NCBI RefSeq assembly: GCF_900149705.1
Contig: NZ_LT703001.1
Location: 1,054,001 to 1,118,000, forward strand
Length of the DNA stretch: 64,000 nucleotides
Direction of reading: 5' to 3'
Source: Sphingorhabdus sp. Alg231-15
GTDB lineage: Bacteria > Pseudomonadota > Alphaproteobacteria > Sphingomonadales > Sphingomonadaceae
Part shown: positions 1-7,947 of the stretch, in pieces
How the letters are laid out: every line of letters begins with the position of its first letter
Numbering within the stretch: the first letter of the stretch is position 1
Position numbers and translations under genes: made by a program
Notes under the pieces: generated by a model
The model's database searches: none
What the model saw: the letters and a program-made list of their open reading frames with translations, nothing else
What the model was told of the DNA's origin: nothing

Positions 1-522
1 AAAGTTATCGGGTGTCTTTACCCAGAAGCGCATGTCCCCGCCGCTGGGTGTTTCGACGAGACGCATGTCGAGGTGCGAATGCAGGTCACCCTCATCTTCC
101 CGAACGAATGGAATGCGCGGGCAGTTGCTGGGCGTGTCGGCATTTTCGAACTTGGCCCACGCGAATGAACCGATATCTCTTTTTACCCCAAGCGTGGCTG
201 ACAGCGTGGCAGCCGTTTCAGAACCAACTGACAAACTAGCCTGCGCCTGACAAATTGATCGACCTGTCTTGCCAACCTTCACTGAGATGGAGGCTATCTC
301 TTCTGCTTTTGGCGACGAAAGAAACTGTGTCGCAGCCTGGATGACGGGTTTCCCAATTTCCTGTTCCATCGCGTCAATCATCGCTGCGGTACAAGCCCCG
401 CCGCTCATATGTTTGGATTGGGGTGGGCCAAGGCAGAGGTTCCGATCGACAGGCAATGTCCAACCAAGACCTTCCTCATGCTTTTTCGGGATCAGCTGGT
501 TCAGTATCTCTGTCGCGCTCAT
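1..522 (-). CDS. Acyl-CoA thioesterase-like protein (hotdog fold), partial
   Basis: The reading frame is open from an ATG at 522 to the window edge (174 codons) and is cut off at its C-terminus. The N-terminal third contains GGACTAAMIDAME and a following stretch ending SETAATLSATLG, which fits the N-terminal hotdog half of TesB/4HBT_3-type acyl-CoA thioesterases. Its ATG overlaps the stop of the MarR gene in an ATGA, so it is the third gene of a DoxX-MarR-thioesterase operon. Such enzymes hydrolyse acyl-CoA in the cytoplasm; the substrate cannot be told from this fragment. Family assignment is from sequence pattern only. Confidence 0.7.
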   Translation of the reverse strand, partial: MSATEILNQLIPKKHEEGLGWTLPVDRNLCLGPPQSKHMSGGACTAAMIDAMEQEIGKPVIQAATQFLSSPKAEEIASISVKVGKTGRSICQAQASLSVGSETAATLSATLGVKRDIGSFAWAKFENADTPSNCPRIPFVREDEGDLHSHLDMRLVETPSGGDMRFWVKTPDNF

Positions 523-959
523 TCCGTTTCTGCCGATTCAAGCGCTTGCGCAATGAGACGGATCTTCTCCGCAAAATCAGAACGCTCATCTTCCGGCAGC
601 GCACCTAGCATCGTGCCGCAGTTAGAAATATCCTGCCGTCGGATCGCTGCACATACGCTCTGCCCCTCTTTCGATAATGAAAGCGCAATTGCGCGGCCGG
701 TACCGGAGCGACGGGCAACATAGCCACGATGTATCAAACGCTCGATCACCGATTGAGCCGTTGTTGCCGGTACGCCTAGAAAGCCAGCCAGTGCAGCACC
801 GCTGCAATCGCTATTTTCCGCGATAAAATAGAGTGCCTGAAAGTCTATCGCATTATATTTGATACGCCCTTCCGCAGGTGGGAACCGTGTTTCATCGACT
901 GTGAAGATACGCAGCAGCACCCTTATACCTGCAAGTAGATCTTCTTCTGGTTTGCTCAT
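519..959 (-). CDS. MarR-family transcriptional regulator
   Basis: This 146-residue protein has a winged helix-turn-helix around residues 45-95 (ALAGFLGVPATTAQSVIERL followed by a RRSGTGRAI wing), of normal MarR length. It overlaps the DoxX gene upstream and the thioesterase gene downstream by ATGA junctions, so the three genes are almost certainly co-transcribed. The operon promoter carries two palindromes of the form TACGA-N3-TCGTA (1370-1410), the likely autoregulatory operators. MarR proteins usually respond to small phenolic or lipophilic ligands; the ligand is unknown. Confidence 0.85.
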   Translation of the reverse strand: MSKPEEDLLAGIRVLLRIFTVDETRFPPAEGRIKYNAIDFQALYFIAENSDCSGAALAGFLGVPATTAQSVIERLIHRGYVARRSGTGRAIALSLSKEGQSVCAAIRRQDISNCGTMLGALPEDERSDFAEKIRLIAQALESAETE

Positions 960-1357
960 TCCGAAGCCTCTTTCGATAACGCGCCTGCAAGAAATATAAG
1001 AGCGCCAGCGATAGAAATATTCTTGAAGAAGAGAGAAAGCTCAAAGGCAGCGCGTTCTCCCTCCATGGTCCAGAAATCATGGAATACCAGATTGGTTGCC
1101 AGCGTGAAACCGGCCAATCCAAGTGCGGCAATCGGTGCCATCCAGCGCCCAATTGCAACAAGGCCACCAGCACCAAGCTCAAGTGCAATGACAAGCGGCA
1201 GAAGAACTCCAGCTGGCTCCAATCCGACACTGCGCATATTGTCGAGCGTAGATCCATAGCTGAGAATTTTGTTGATCCCGCCCAGTATGAAAAGCGACGC
1301 GAGGCCAATGCGGCCAGCGATCAACATTGCTGGGGCGAAGGAGAAGAGTAATCTCAT
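956..1357 (-). CDS. DoxX-family membrane protein
   Basis: This protein of about 133 residues has four predicted membrane helices and the DoxX-like core GRIGLASLFILGGINKI near the N-terminus. The start was placed at 1357 (MRLLFSF), because AAAGGAAA lies just upstream there and a longer in-frame start at 1387 would lie within the operator palindromes. First gene of the operon with a MarR regulator and a thioesterase. DoxX-family proteins are often induced with redox or electrophile responses, but the exact role of this subgroup is not established. Confidence 0.8.
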   Translation of the reverse strand: MRLLFSFAPAMLIAGRIGLASLFILGGINKILSYGSTLDNMRSVGLEPAGVLLPLVIALELGAGGLVAIGRWMAPIAALGLAGFTLATNLVFHDFWTMEGERAAFELSLFFKNISIAGALIFLAGALSKEASE

Positions 1358-1369
1358 TGCTATTTCCTT

Positions 1370-1410
1370 TATACGAGTTTCGTACATTCTTTATATACGA
1401 CATTCGTATA
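1370..1410 (-). promoter_or_regulatory. Paired operators for the MarR regulator
   Basis: Two inverted repeats lie just upstream of the DoxX start. 1394-1410 is a perfect TATACGA-N3-TCGTATA palindrome. 1370-1386 is the same pattern with one mismatch. Their centres are 24 bp apart. The position at the operon promoter and next to a MarR gene makes them likely autoregulatory operators. Confidence 0.7.
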
Positions 1411-1612
1411 AAGGAAAGGCCTGTTTGTGGAATTTCTTATGCTATGGTTGCTGGGTTTATGTAGGTACAAATTTTGTCTCGCTTCGGCTTTCAGAGTGGG
1501 AGCAACTTTCCCAAAGCCAACGTCCTCTTTTGTACCCAAAGCGGACATTGGAGATCTGACACGATTGACGCCGCGATCAGAATAGACGATCCACAGTTTC
1601 AAGGGGACTGTA

Positions 1613-2590
1613 ATGGCAAAAAAATTCGGAATCGCGTTAGTCGTAGTCATATTGTTGCTTGCCGCCGGGATCTGGCAACGCCATCGGATTCTGGTACCAC
1701 TCGCCACATCGGGCGAGCGGATATTACCATCAGAAAAAGCCAGTCTTCCAGTGAATGGCAAGCCCGTTGGCGAGGATGCCTATTTTTATGTCGTACAACT
1801 GGATGAGCGCACTTTTGCCATTGCCGAACCCTATTCCTGGCCAAGAAACGTCAACTATCTCATCGCCGGAACGCGCCGTGCATTATTGCTCGACGCAGGC
1901 GTGGGTTTTTATGACATCCGGCCGATAGTGGAGCAACTCACCGACTTGCCAGTCACCTTCATTCCTTCGCATCTGCATTATGATCATACTGGACAAGGCA
2001 GTTACGAACGCATTGCGCTGGTCGATCTGCCCCATTTGCGGGAACGTGCAACGGGAGACTCGTTCACACCCAGCTGGGGTGAATATCTGGGCGTCGCAGA
2101 AGGGCTGGAACCAGCCACCTGGAAAATTGACGAATGGGTCCAGCCGGGGTCGGAAATGGATCTTGGAGACCGCCAGTTGACCCTGATATATACCCCCGGC
2201 CATACCGACAATTCGATATCCCTTCTGGATAAGGCCCATGATATGATGTTTACCGGTGACTTCATGTCAGCGGGCAACATTTCCGCCTATTATCCCGGCG
2301 CCAGCATGGGAGATTATCTGCAATCCGCGCGTAAAATCATCCGGGCAACCGCCGGCAATCCCGATATCGCCTTGCGAGGTGCGCATGCAGGAGAAGATGG
2401 CCAGTTACCCGTAAAATCCCGCGCCGATATCGAAATCCTCCGCGATCAGTTAGTCAGGATCGAAAATGGAGAATTGGGCAGTACAGGTTCCTATCCCCGG
2501 ATCTACGCGATCAAGGAAGATGTCGTCATGCAGGCCGAACCACGCTGGCTGCAGAACTGGTCAACAACCTATCCAGATGAGGAGGAGTAA
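1613..2590 (+). CDS. Membrane-anchored metallo-beta-lactamase-fold hydrolase
   Basis: This 325-residue protein has one N-terminal membrane anchor or uncleaved signal (about residues 5-20). It is followed by a metallo-beta-lactamase fold with the zinc motif HLHYDH (H120, H122, D124, H125), TPGHTDNS (H197), TGDF (D216) and a late H258. These residues make an active binuclear metallohydrolase likely, facing the periplasm. A good ribosome site (AAGGGGAC) precedes the ATG. The gene is divergent from the DoxX operon, and its 3' end overlaps the convergent membrane-protein gene by 65 bp. The substrate is not predictable; lactonase, glyoxalase II-like or beta-lactamase-like activity are all possible. 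Confidence 0.82.
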   Translation: MAKKFGIALVVVILLLAAGIWQRHRILVPLATSGERILPSEKASLPVNGKPVGEDAYFYVVQLDERTFAIAEPYSWPRNVNYLIAGTRRALLLDAGVGFYDIRPIVEQLTDLPVTFIPSHLHYDHTGQGSYERIALVDLPHLRERATGDSFTPSWGEYLGVAEGLEPATWKIDEWVQPGSEMDLGDRQLTLIYTPGHTDNSISLLDKAHDMMFTGDFMSAGNISAYYPGASMGDYLQSARKIIRATAGNPDIALRGAHAGEDGQLPVKSRADIEILRDQLVRIENGELGSTGSYPRIYAIKEDVVMQAEPRWLQNWSTTYPDEEE

Positions 2591-3647
2591 CGGGTGATCT
2601 CGTTGTGTCACTGTCCACAGCTGGGTGCATTCGTGCAGCCGGTTGCACGAAAATCAGACTCAAGAAATATCCAATAATCGCACTGGCTCCATATCCAACG
2701 ATTGGCGTGGGATAAGCACCCATCGCCGCCGCCGCTATGAGTGCGAACCAGCAGGTTGCGAACGTAAAGTGAATTACAGTTCGTTCGTTTCTTGGGAGAA
2801 AGAATATCGGACATATTAGTGCCAGGCAGCCAATCCAGAGCGATAATCCGACCATGATATTTACATCAAAGGCTGTCCAAAGAATATGATCTACAAACGG
2901 AACAGCTGGCAGACGGTCGGGGAGAAACAATGTTGCCAAAAAAGCGATTGCACAAAAAATGGAAGCGGTGAAAGTCCACTTGCTTGGTCGCATCCAGCAA
3001 GTAACGGCAACGGCCGCGAACAGCATGGCAGCCATTGCGCGATCAGGTTGAACGGCCATGGCGAAACTGGCTGCGATGACCGCCAACATCGTCCAGAAAC
3101 TTTGAATCCTCGCAAAGCTTAAAGCGATCAGCGGCAGAAGAATGAGGCTAGTTTGGATAAAAAAGGGTCCCATCAGCACCCATCTTCTTGCATCTTCAAT
3201 AGCGTAACCCAAAGTTGCGGTGGCAAATAGGCTAAGGGACCCGATGATTGCGAACAGGGTAACAAAACTATTTGTAAGCCGTACGGAAAGTTTAACGGCA
3301 ATTGCAAGCAAAATGCCGATGAGCAAGGCCGCTCCATTAACAGTGATCATGGTCAGCGGAGCGCCAGAAACAAAAAGATAAATCAATCCTATGAGACATG
3401 CCATCAAGCCTGAGAAAAATGTCAAAACAGCGAATCTATCTGTCATAATGCTACTCCATGTTTTTCCGGGAGAGAGTTTGACTTCCAGATGAAAGCGAAA
3501 GCAGCCGATCAGACAGCCCAGCGCGAATGTTAGAGCGTCTCTATCGTTGTCGAGAGCCAATATTTCAGCGCGCATTGCCTGCGCCCATTTTTTTCGATGG
3601 TCCGGCGTCAGAAAGTCTATCAAACGCAATAGTTGGCAACGCATCAT
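2526..3647 (-). CDS. Multi-spanning membrane protein paired with PadR
   Basis: This 373-residue protein has a soluble N-terminal segment of about 50 residues (PDHRKKWAQAMRAEI) and then roughly eight to ten hydrophobic segments. The N-terminal segment resembles the prefix seen on membrane proteins encoded next to PadR regulators. The start overlaps the PadR stop as ATGA, so the two are translationally coupled. No catalytic motif was seen. The function is unknown; a PadR-controlled membrane-stress protein is the best guess from context. The 3' end overlaps the convergent hydrolase gene. Confidence 0.65.
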   Translation of the reverse strand: MMRCQLLRLIDFLTPDHRKKWAQAMRAEILALDNDRDALTFALGCLIGCFRFHLEVKLSPGKTWSSIMTDRFAVLTFFSGLMACLIGLIYLFVSGAPLTMITVNGAALLIGILLAIAVKLSVRLTNSFVTLFAIIGSLSLFATATLGYAIEDARRWVLMGPFFIQTSLILLPLIALSFARIQSFWTMLAVIAASFAMAVQPDRAMAAMLFAAVAVTCWMRPSKWTFTASIFCAIAFLATLFLPDRLPAVPFVDHILWTAFDVNIMVGLSLWIGCLALICPIFFLPRNERTVIHFTFATCWFALIAAAAMGAYPTPIVGYGASAIIGYFLSLIFVQPAARMHPAVDSDTTRSPVTPPHLDRLLTSSAASVVRPA

Positions 3648-3952
3648 ATGGGTTTCGATTTTAGTTTGGGAGTGGATGCCAAACGAGAGTCATCAATCAG
3701 ACTCCTCGCTAGAATACGCCCTGCTTCTGAAAGGTTATAGATATGTCGTGGCGGTCGCCCCTCGACGCTTGCTTCTTGCCAATGAGAAACAAGAATATTC
3801 TGATCTTCCAACCTTGCTAGCATGGGATAAAGTGTGCCGGGCTTTATCCCGGTCGATTGCATTATCTCATAGCCATACATTCCCTGAGGCGCATCAAGTA
3901 GAGAAATCAAAGCTAACTTGGTTGCCTTAGAAGGCGTTCTGGTTTTTTGCAT
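3644..3952 (-). CDS. PadR-family transcriptional regulator
   Basis: This protein of about 102 residues starts at MQKTRTPSK. It contains the PadR winged-helix hallmarks YGYEIMQSTGIKPGTLYPML and the wing sequence GRPPRHIYNL. A longer start at 3988 is possible, but it would place coding sequence over the AT-rich palindrome at 3964-3977, which more likely is the operator. PadR proteins repress a neighbouring membrane gene in many bacteria, and here the membrane gene follows with an ATGA overlap. Confidence 0.85.
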   Translation of the reverse strand: MQKTRTPSKATKLALISLLDAPQGMYGYEIMQSTGIKPGTLYPMLARLEDQNILVSHWQEASVEGRPPRHIYNLSEAGRILARSLIDDSRLASTPKLKSKPI

Positions 3953-3963
3953 ATTACCATATA

Positions 3964-3977
3964 TCGATATATATCGA
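3964..3977 (-). promoter_or_regulatory. Palindrome upstream of padR-like gene
   Basis: TCGATATATATCGA is a perfect 14-bp palindrome directly upstream of the PadR start, overlapping a second one (ATATCGATAT, 3961-3970). It is a likely autoregulatory operator of the PadR protein. Confidence 0.55.
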
Positions 3978-4136
3978 CTTAATGTCAATGCTACTAGATT
4001 GAACGGATTGAAAGACTAATTTTTACGCGGTTTTTGGATGATTCTGACGTCCACTTTTTCACCAAACTATCCGGTAAAAATCATTCCGAGAATCCGAAGG
4101 AAATCTTGCGGAACAGCCAACCACCCTCCCCCAAAT

Positions 4137-5414
4137 CTAATTCAGGACATTTGGCGAGCTGATCTCCATCGTTCTTGCTGCTTCGGCGGCGCGTAGCAGC
4201 CGCATCATGTTGCCGCCCCAGATATTTGCGACATCCGCCTTGGAATATCCCGCTTTCAAAAGATCATTTGTGATCCTTTGCAACATGGAGACATCAACCA
4301 AGCCATCGACGCCACCGCCGCCATCCCAATCACCGCTGATGCCGACATGATTTGGGCCGATCAGCTTGAGAACATGGAACGTATGTTCAAGAAATTTTTC
4401 ATAGCTTGAGCGAGGAGCGGGATGACGTGCATTCAATTGCACTTGAGCGGCCTGAGCGACATCGGTTGGAACAGCTTCGACCGAGCCAAATTGCGCAATC
4501 CACCGTGTTTCCATGCCTTTCTGTGCAGCAACACGCTCTGGGGATGGTTCCAGTTTCTCAAGATATGAAGCAAAGATATTCATTTGAATAACGCCGCCAC
4601 TTGCCGCCAGCTCCTTCAGCAGCTTGTCTGGAATATTGCGTGGATGATCATAAATCGCGTTAGCGCCAGTATGCGAAAGAATGATAGGCGTTTTGGAAAG
4701 GCCGATCATATCCCGTGTTGCTTCGTCGCTGGAATGACTACCATCGACGATGAGCCCCAGACGATTTGCTTCACGGATCAATTCTTCACCCAGCGAACTC
4801 AGCCCGTCAAAGAGTTGCTCTTTATCCGTCGAACTGTCGGCAAACTGGTTGTTGGCAAAATGCACCGGGCCAATCATGCGCAAACCGCTCTTGTAAAAAT
4901 GCTCCAGCAAAGTCAGGTCTGTACCCAAAGGATAGGCATTTTCCATGCTTTGGAAAACAACCTTTCTGCCCTCAGACAATATTCGGTCAGCATCGTCTGC
5001 ACTAAATGCGAGAGCAACTTCGGAGTGATATTTGGCCGCAAATTCCCGAATGGCAGTTTGACGCAAAAGAGCACTGCTTCGTGCGGACTGATAACCCGCG
5101 CTGTCTAAAGCACCCTGCGCCGTATAGATAACCCAAAAACCACCATCAAGGCCGCCTTCATTCATCCTCTGCAAATCAACATGCGTACGATTGTCTTTCC
5201 AGCTTCCACGCTCTTTGAAGTCATAATCATCTGTGTGAAAGAGCCGCGGTGTATCGAGATGAGAATCAAGAACTGCAATGCTGCTGTGAAAATCCTTAAC
5301 GTCTTTGGAAATATGCGTTTGATCTTTGGACTCTATGTCCGCAGACGTACCAGCGATAGCCGACGTACTTACCAATAGTGCCGAAATAGCAACACCGAAC
5401 CCAATTCGAAACAT
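4137..5414 (-). CDS. Membrane dipeptidase, peptidase family M19, secreted
   Basis: The protein is about 425 residues from the chosen start. The ATG at 5414 (MFRIGFG) was preferred because AAAGGAG sits eight bases upstream and it yields a clean signal peptide ending near SAIAG. M19 metal ligands are all present: SHLD (H52, D54), ME158N, DGSH (H227), LSH (H248) and the catalytic SGD (D362). Family M19 enzymes are zinc dipeptidases that cleave L-D or L-L dipeptides, here probably in the periplasm. It is transcribed away from a MAPEG and D-aminoacylase pair. A second, altered M19 protein lies at 11094-12407. Confidence 0.88.
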   Translation of the reverse strand: MFRIGFGVAISALLVSTSAIAGTSADIESKDQTHISKDVKDFHSSIAVLDSHLDTPRLFHTDDYDFKERGSWKDNRTHVDLQRMNEGGLDGGFWVIYTAQGALDSAGYQSARSSALLRQTAIREFAAKYHSEVALAFSADDADRILSEGRKVVFQSMENAYPLGTDLTLLEHFYKSGLRMIGPVHFANNQFADSSTDKEQLFDGLSSLGEELIREANRLGLIVDGSHSSDEATRDMIGLSKTPIILSHTGANAIYDHPRNIPDKLLKELAASGGVIQMNIFASYLEKLEPSPERVAAQKGMETRWIAQFGSVEAVPTDVAQAAQVQLNARHPAPRSSYEKFLEHTFHVLKLIGPNHVGISGDWDGGGGVDGLVDVSMLQRITNDLLKAGYSKADVANIWGGNMMRLLRAAEAARTMEISSPNVLN

Positions 5415-5645
5415 GCCCATAACTCCTTTGATGATTGGTTCGTATGACAGCCCATAGTTGAAAAGCAAGATGATCGATCACCGCCATTTGATTAGGCCGA
5501 GATCGCAGCCCTGCCCTGCACCACCCGAAAAAATCACTGTCCTAATCGGTCTGACATATCGGCGAAGCCTTATCCAAATGCAGTATGGTTATGCGGATCG
5601 CAGCGTCTATGATCATGTGATCAAAATGTGGGAAATCAAATTACG

Positions 5646-6044
5646 ATGGATTACTATATCTATGTTGTTATTGTCAGCGCGCTGGCTTTGCTCGCCTATT
5701 ATTTCACCTTGCTCATGGCGGGCCTGGCGCGCGGCAGGTTCAAGGTGGAGGCGCCATCCCACAGCGGGCCGCCGGAATATGAACGTTATGTCCGCGCCCA
5801 TCACAATACACTTGAACATCTTGTGTTGTTCTTGCCGGGGCTATGGCTGTTCGCTTACACGGTCGATCCGGTTTGGGCCGCGGCCATTGGTCTGATCTGG
5901 CCATTCATGCGTGTGGGCTATGCTTTGGGATATCACAAGGCTCCGGAAAAGCGTTTGCTGTGGATTTATCTCAGCATGCCGCCCATTTACATATTCGTCC
6001 TGGGTTCGCTGATTGGCGGCTTGGTACAGGCAATCAGAGGATAA
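5646..6044 (+). CDS. MAPEG-family membrane protein
   Basis: This protein of about 132 residues has four hydrophobic segments and the MAPEG signature GRFKVEAPSHSGPPEYERYV followed by RAHHNTLEHLVLFLP. The family includes membrane glutathione transferases and eicosanoid-type enzymes, though most bacterial members have no known substrate. The ATG at 5646 was chosen; a GTG at 5628 in the same frame is also possible. The amidohydrolase gene starts 3 bp after its stop, so they form an operon. Confidence 0.8.
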   Translation: MDYYIYVVIVSALALLAYYFTLLMAGLARGRFKVEAPSHSGPPEYERYVRAHHNTLEHLVLFLPGLWLFAYTVDPVWAAAIGLIWPFMRVGYALGYHKAPEKRLLWIYLSMPPIYIFVLGSLIGGLVQAIRG

Positions 6045-6047
6045 GAG

Positions 6048-7754
6048 ATGAACATGGAACATGATCTGGTAATCCGGGGTGGCACTATTGCCGATGGGAG
6101 CGGCGGCGCACTTATCGAAGGCGATATCGCCGTTTCAAATGGCAAGATTACGGCCATTGGCGAGGTAACCGGCAAAGGGCGTGAAGAAATTGATGCGACC
6201 GACAGGATTGTGACGCCGGGCTTTATCGATGTGCATACTCATTATGACGGCCAGTGCATCTGGGCCGAAGAAATGAGCCCCTCGTCCTCACATGGCGTAA
6301 CCACGGCGGTAATGGGTAATTGCGGTGTCGGATTCGCACCCTGCCGCAAGGAGGATCATGATCTGCTGATCAATGTCATGGAAGGCGTCGAGGACATACC
6401 CGGGGTTGTTATGGCCGATGGCCTGCCGTGGAACTGGGAAACATTCCCTGAATATCTAGACACGGTGGCGAAAGGCCAACGCGATATTGATGTGGCGGCC
6501 TATCTCCCCCACTCCCCACTTCGGGTTTACGCCATGGGTCAGCGCGGCGCTTCCCGAGAACCAGCCAATGCCGATGATCTTGCGCTGATGCGCAAGCTAT
6601 CCAAGGAAGCCATAGAGGCAGGTGCGCTGGGTTTTGCGACGTCGCGATTGTCCATTCACAAAACCGCAGATGGTGGCAGCATTCCGACATTTGAAGCGGA
6701 TGTGCAGGAACTGGAAGCAATATGTGGCGGGATGGCAGATGCCGGAACCGGCACATTTCAGGTCGTGCTCGACGCCTTTGTCGGCTGGGACAAGGAGTAT
6801 AAAGTGATCGAGCGGGTGGTCGAGGCGAGCGGACGGCCTGCTACCTTTACCCTGGCTTCGGGAAATGACGGGCCACCGCGCTGGCGCAAGGTGCTCGATA
6901 TGATTGATCAAACCAACGCCAATGGCGGAAAGGCCACGGCACAGATCATGCCGCGCCCCATCGGTTTGATTGCAGGCCTCGAATTGACCGTGCATCCCTT
7001 TGTGCTTTGCCCAAGCTGGTCAAAAATTGCCGATCTGTCTGTTGAAGAACAGGTTGCGGCCATGCGCGATCCAGAGCTGCGCGAAGCGCTGATCACTGAG
7101 GATTTTGAAAAAGGTCACCCGTTTAATGAACTGGCTCGCGACTGGAACTGGCTCTTCCCTCTTGATGATCCGCCAGACTATGCTCCGCCAAAGGAAATGA
7201 GCATGGCGGGACAGGCCAAGGCAAAAGGCTGTTCGCCGCAGGAGATAGCCTATGACCGGCTTTTAGAAACCGAAGGCAAAGGGCTGTTCCTGGCCGCTCT
7301 GGGTAATTATGAGGATGCCACGCTCGATAGCGCACACGAAATGCTCAGCCATCCGCATTGCATTCCCGGTTTGGGCGATGGCGGCGCGCATTATGGCGCA
7401 ATATGCGATGCCAGCTACTCCACATTCTTGCTGACCCAGTTTGTGCAGAATCCCGGAGATCTCAGATTTGAACTATCTGAAGCAATCCACATGCTGTCCC
7501 ACAAAGCCGCCAAAGCGGTCGGGCTGCCGAACCGCGGCTTGCTGAAGCCCGGGGCCAAAGCCGATATCAATGTCATCAATCTGCAAGGCCTGAAATTGCA
7601 CCTGCCGGAAATCGTTCACGATCTGCCTGCGGGAGGGCAACGTCTGCATCAACGTGCAACCGGCTATGATGCGACGATTGTTTCTGGAGAGGTGATCCGC
7701 AGATTTGATCAGTCTACCGGAGCAAGGCCGGGACGGTTGATCAGGGAAGCATGA
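6048..7754 (+). CDS. N-acyl-D-amino-acid deacylase-type amidohydrolase
   Basis: This 568-residue member of the amidohydrolase superfamily (COG3653 type) has a DVHTHYDGQ metal site (H63, H65), the D-aminoacylase-like VMGNCGVG cysteine (C92) and a late GLGDGGAHY motif with the catalytic aspartate. The central histidine-rich THMR-type motif of classical D-aminoacylases is not seen, so it belongs to the large related subfamily whose substrates are mostly unknown. Cytoplasmic, with no signal peptide. It sits 3 bp after the MAPEG gene. The nearby M19 dipeptidases suggest a link to acylated or D-amino-acid-containing compounds, but this is inference. Confidence 0.78.
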   Translation: MNMEHDLVIRGGTIADGSGGALIEGDIAVSNGKITAIGEVTGKGREEIDATDRIVTPGFIDVHTHYDGQCIWAEEMSPSSSHGVTTAVMGNCGVGFAPCRKEDHDLLINVMEGVEDIPGVVMADGLPWNWETFPEYLDTVAKGQRDIDVAAYLPHSPLRVYAMGQRGASREPANADDLALMRKLSKEAIEAGALGFATSRLSIHKTADGGSIPTFEADVQELEAICGGMADAGTGTFQVVLDAFVGWDKEYKVIERVVEASGRPATFTLASGNDGPPRWRKVLDMIDQTNANGGKATAQIMPRPIGLIAGLELTVHPFVLCPSWSKIADLSVEEQVAAMRDPELREALITEDFEKGHPFNELARDWNWLFPLDDPPDYAPPKEMSMAGQAKAKGCSPQEIAYDRLLETEGKGLFLAALGNYEDATLDSAHEMLSHPHCIPGLGDGGAHYGAICDASYSTFLLTQFVQNPGDLRFELSEAIHMLSHKAAKAVGLPNRGLLKPGAKADINVINLQGLKLHLPEIVHDLPAGGQRLHQRATGYDATIVSGEVIRRFDQSTGARPGRLIREA

Positions 7755-7850
7755 TTTAGAGAGATTGAAAAACTCTGCGTCTCTGCTGATCACCACTATA
7801 TGCAGATCGCTAACAGAGAGCGACTAAAGAAGCGATCTGGAACCACCCAC

Positions 7851-7881
7851 AAAAAAAGGGGTAAGCATTGCTGCCTACCCC
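7851..7881 (-). terminator. Rho-independent terminator after the TonB receptor gene
   Basis: Read on the minus strand, a GGGGTA/TACCCC stem with a 12-base loop is followed by seven T residues. It lies about 70 bp beyond the stop of the minus-strand receptor gene. The plus strand has no matching T-tract. Confidence 0.75.
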
Positions 7882-7947
7882 TGATTTTCTAGTCAGTATC
7901 GAGAGAGATTGAACCTGACTAGTGCGCGACTAGCCTGTCCCCACAGG

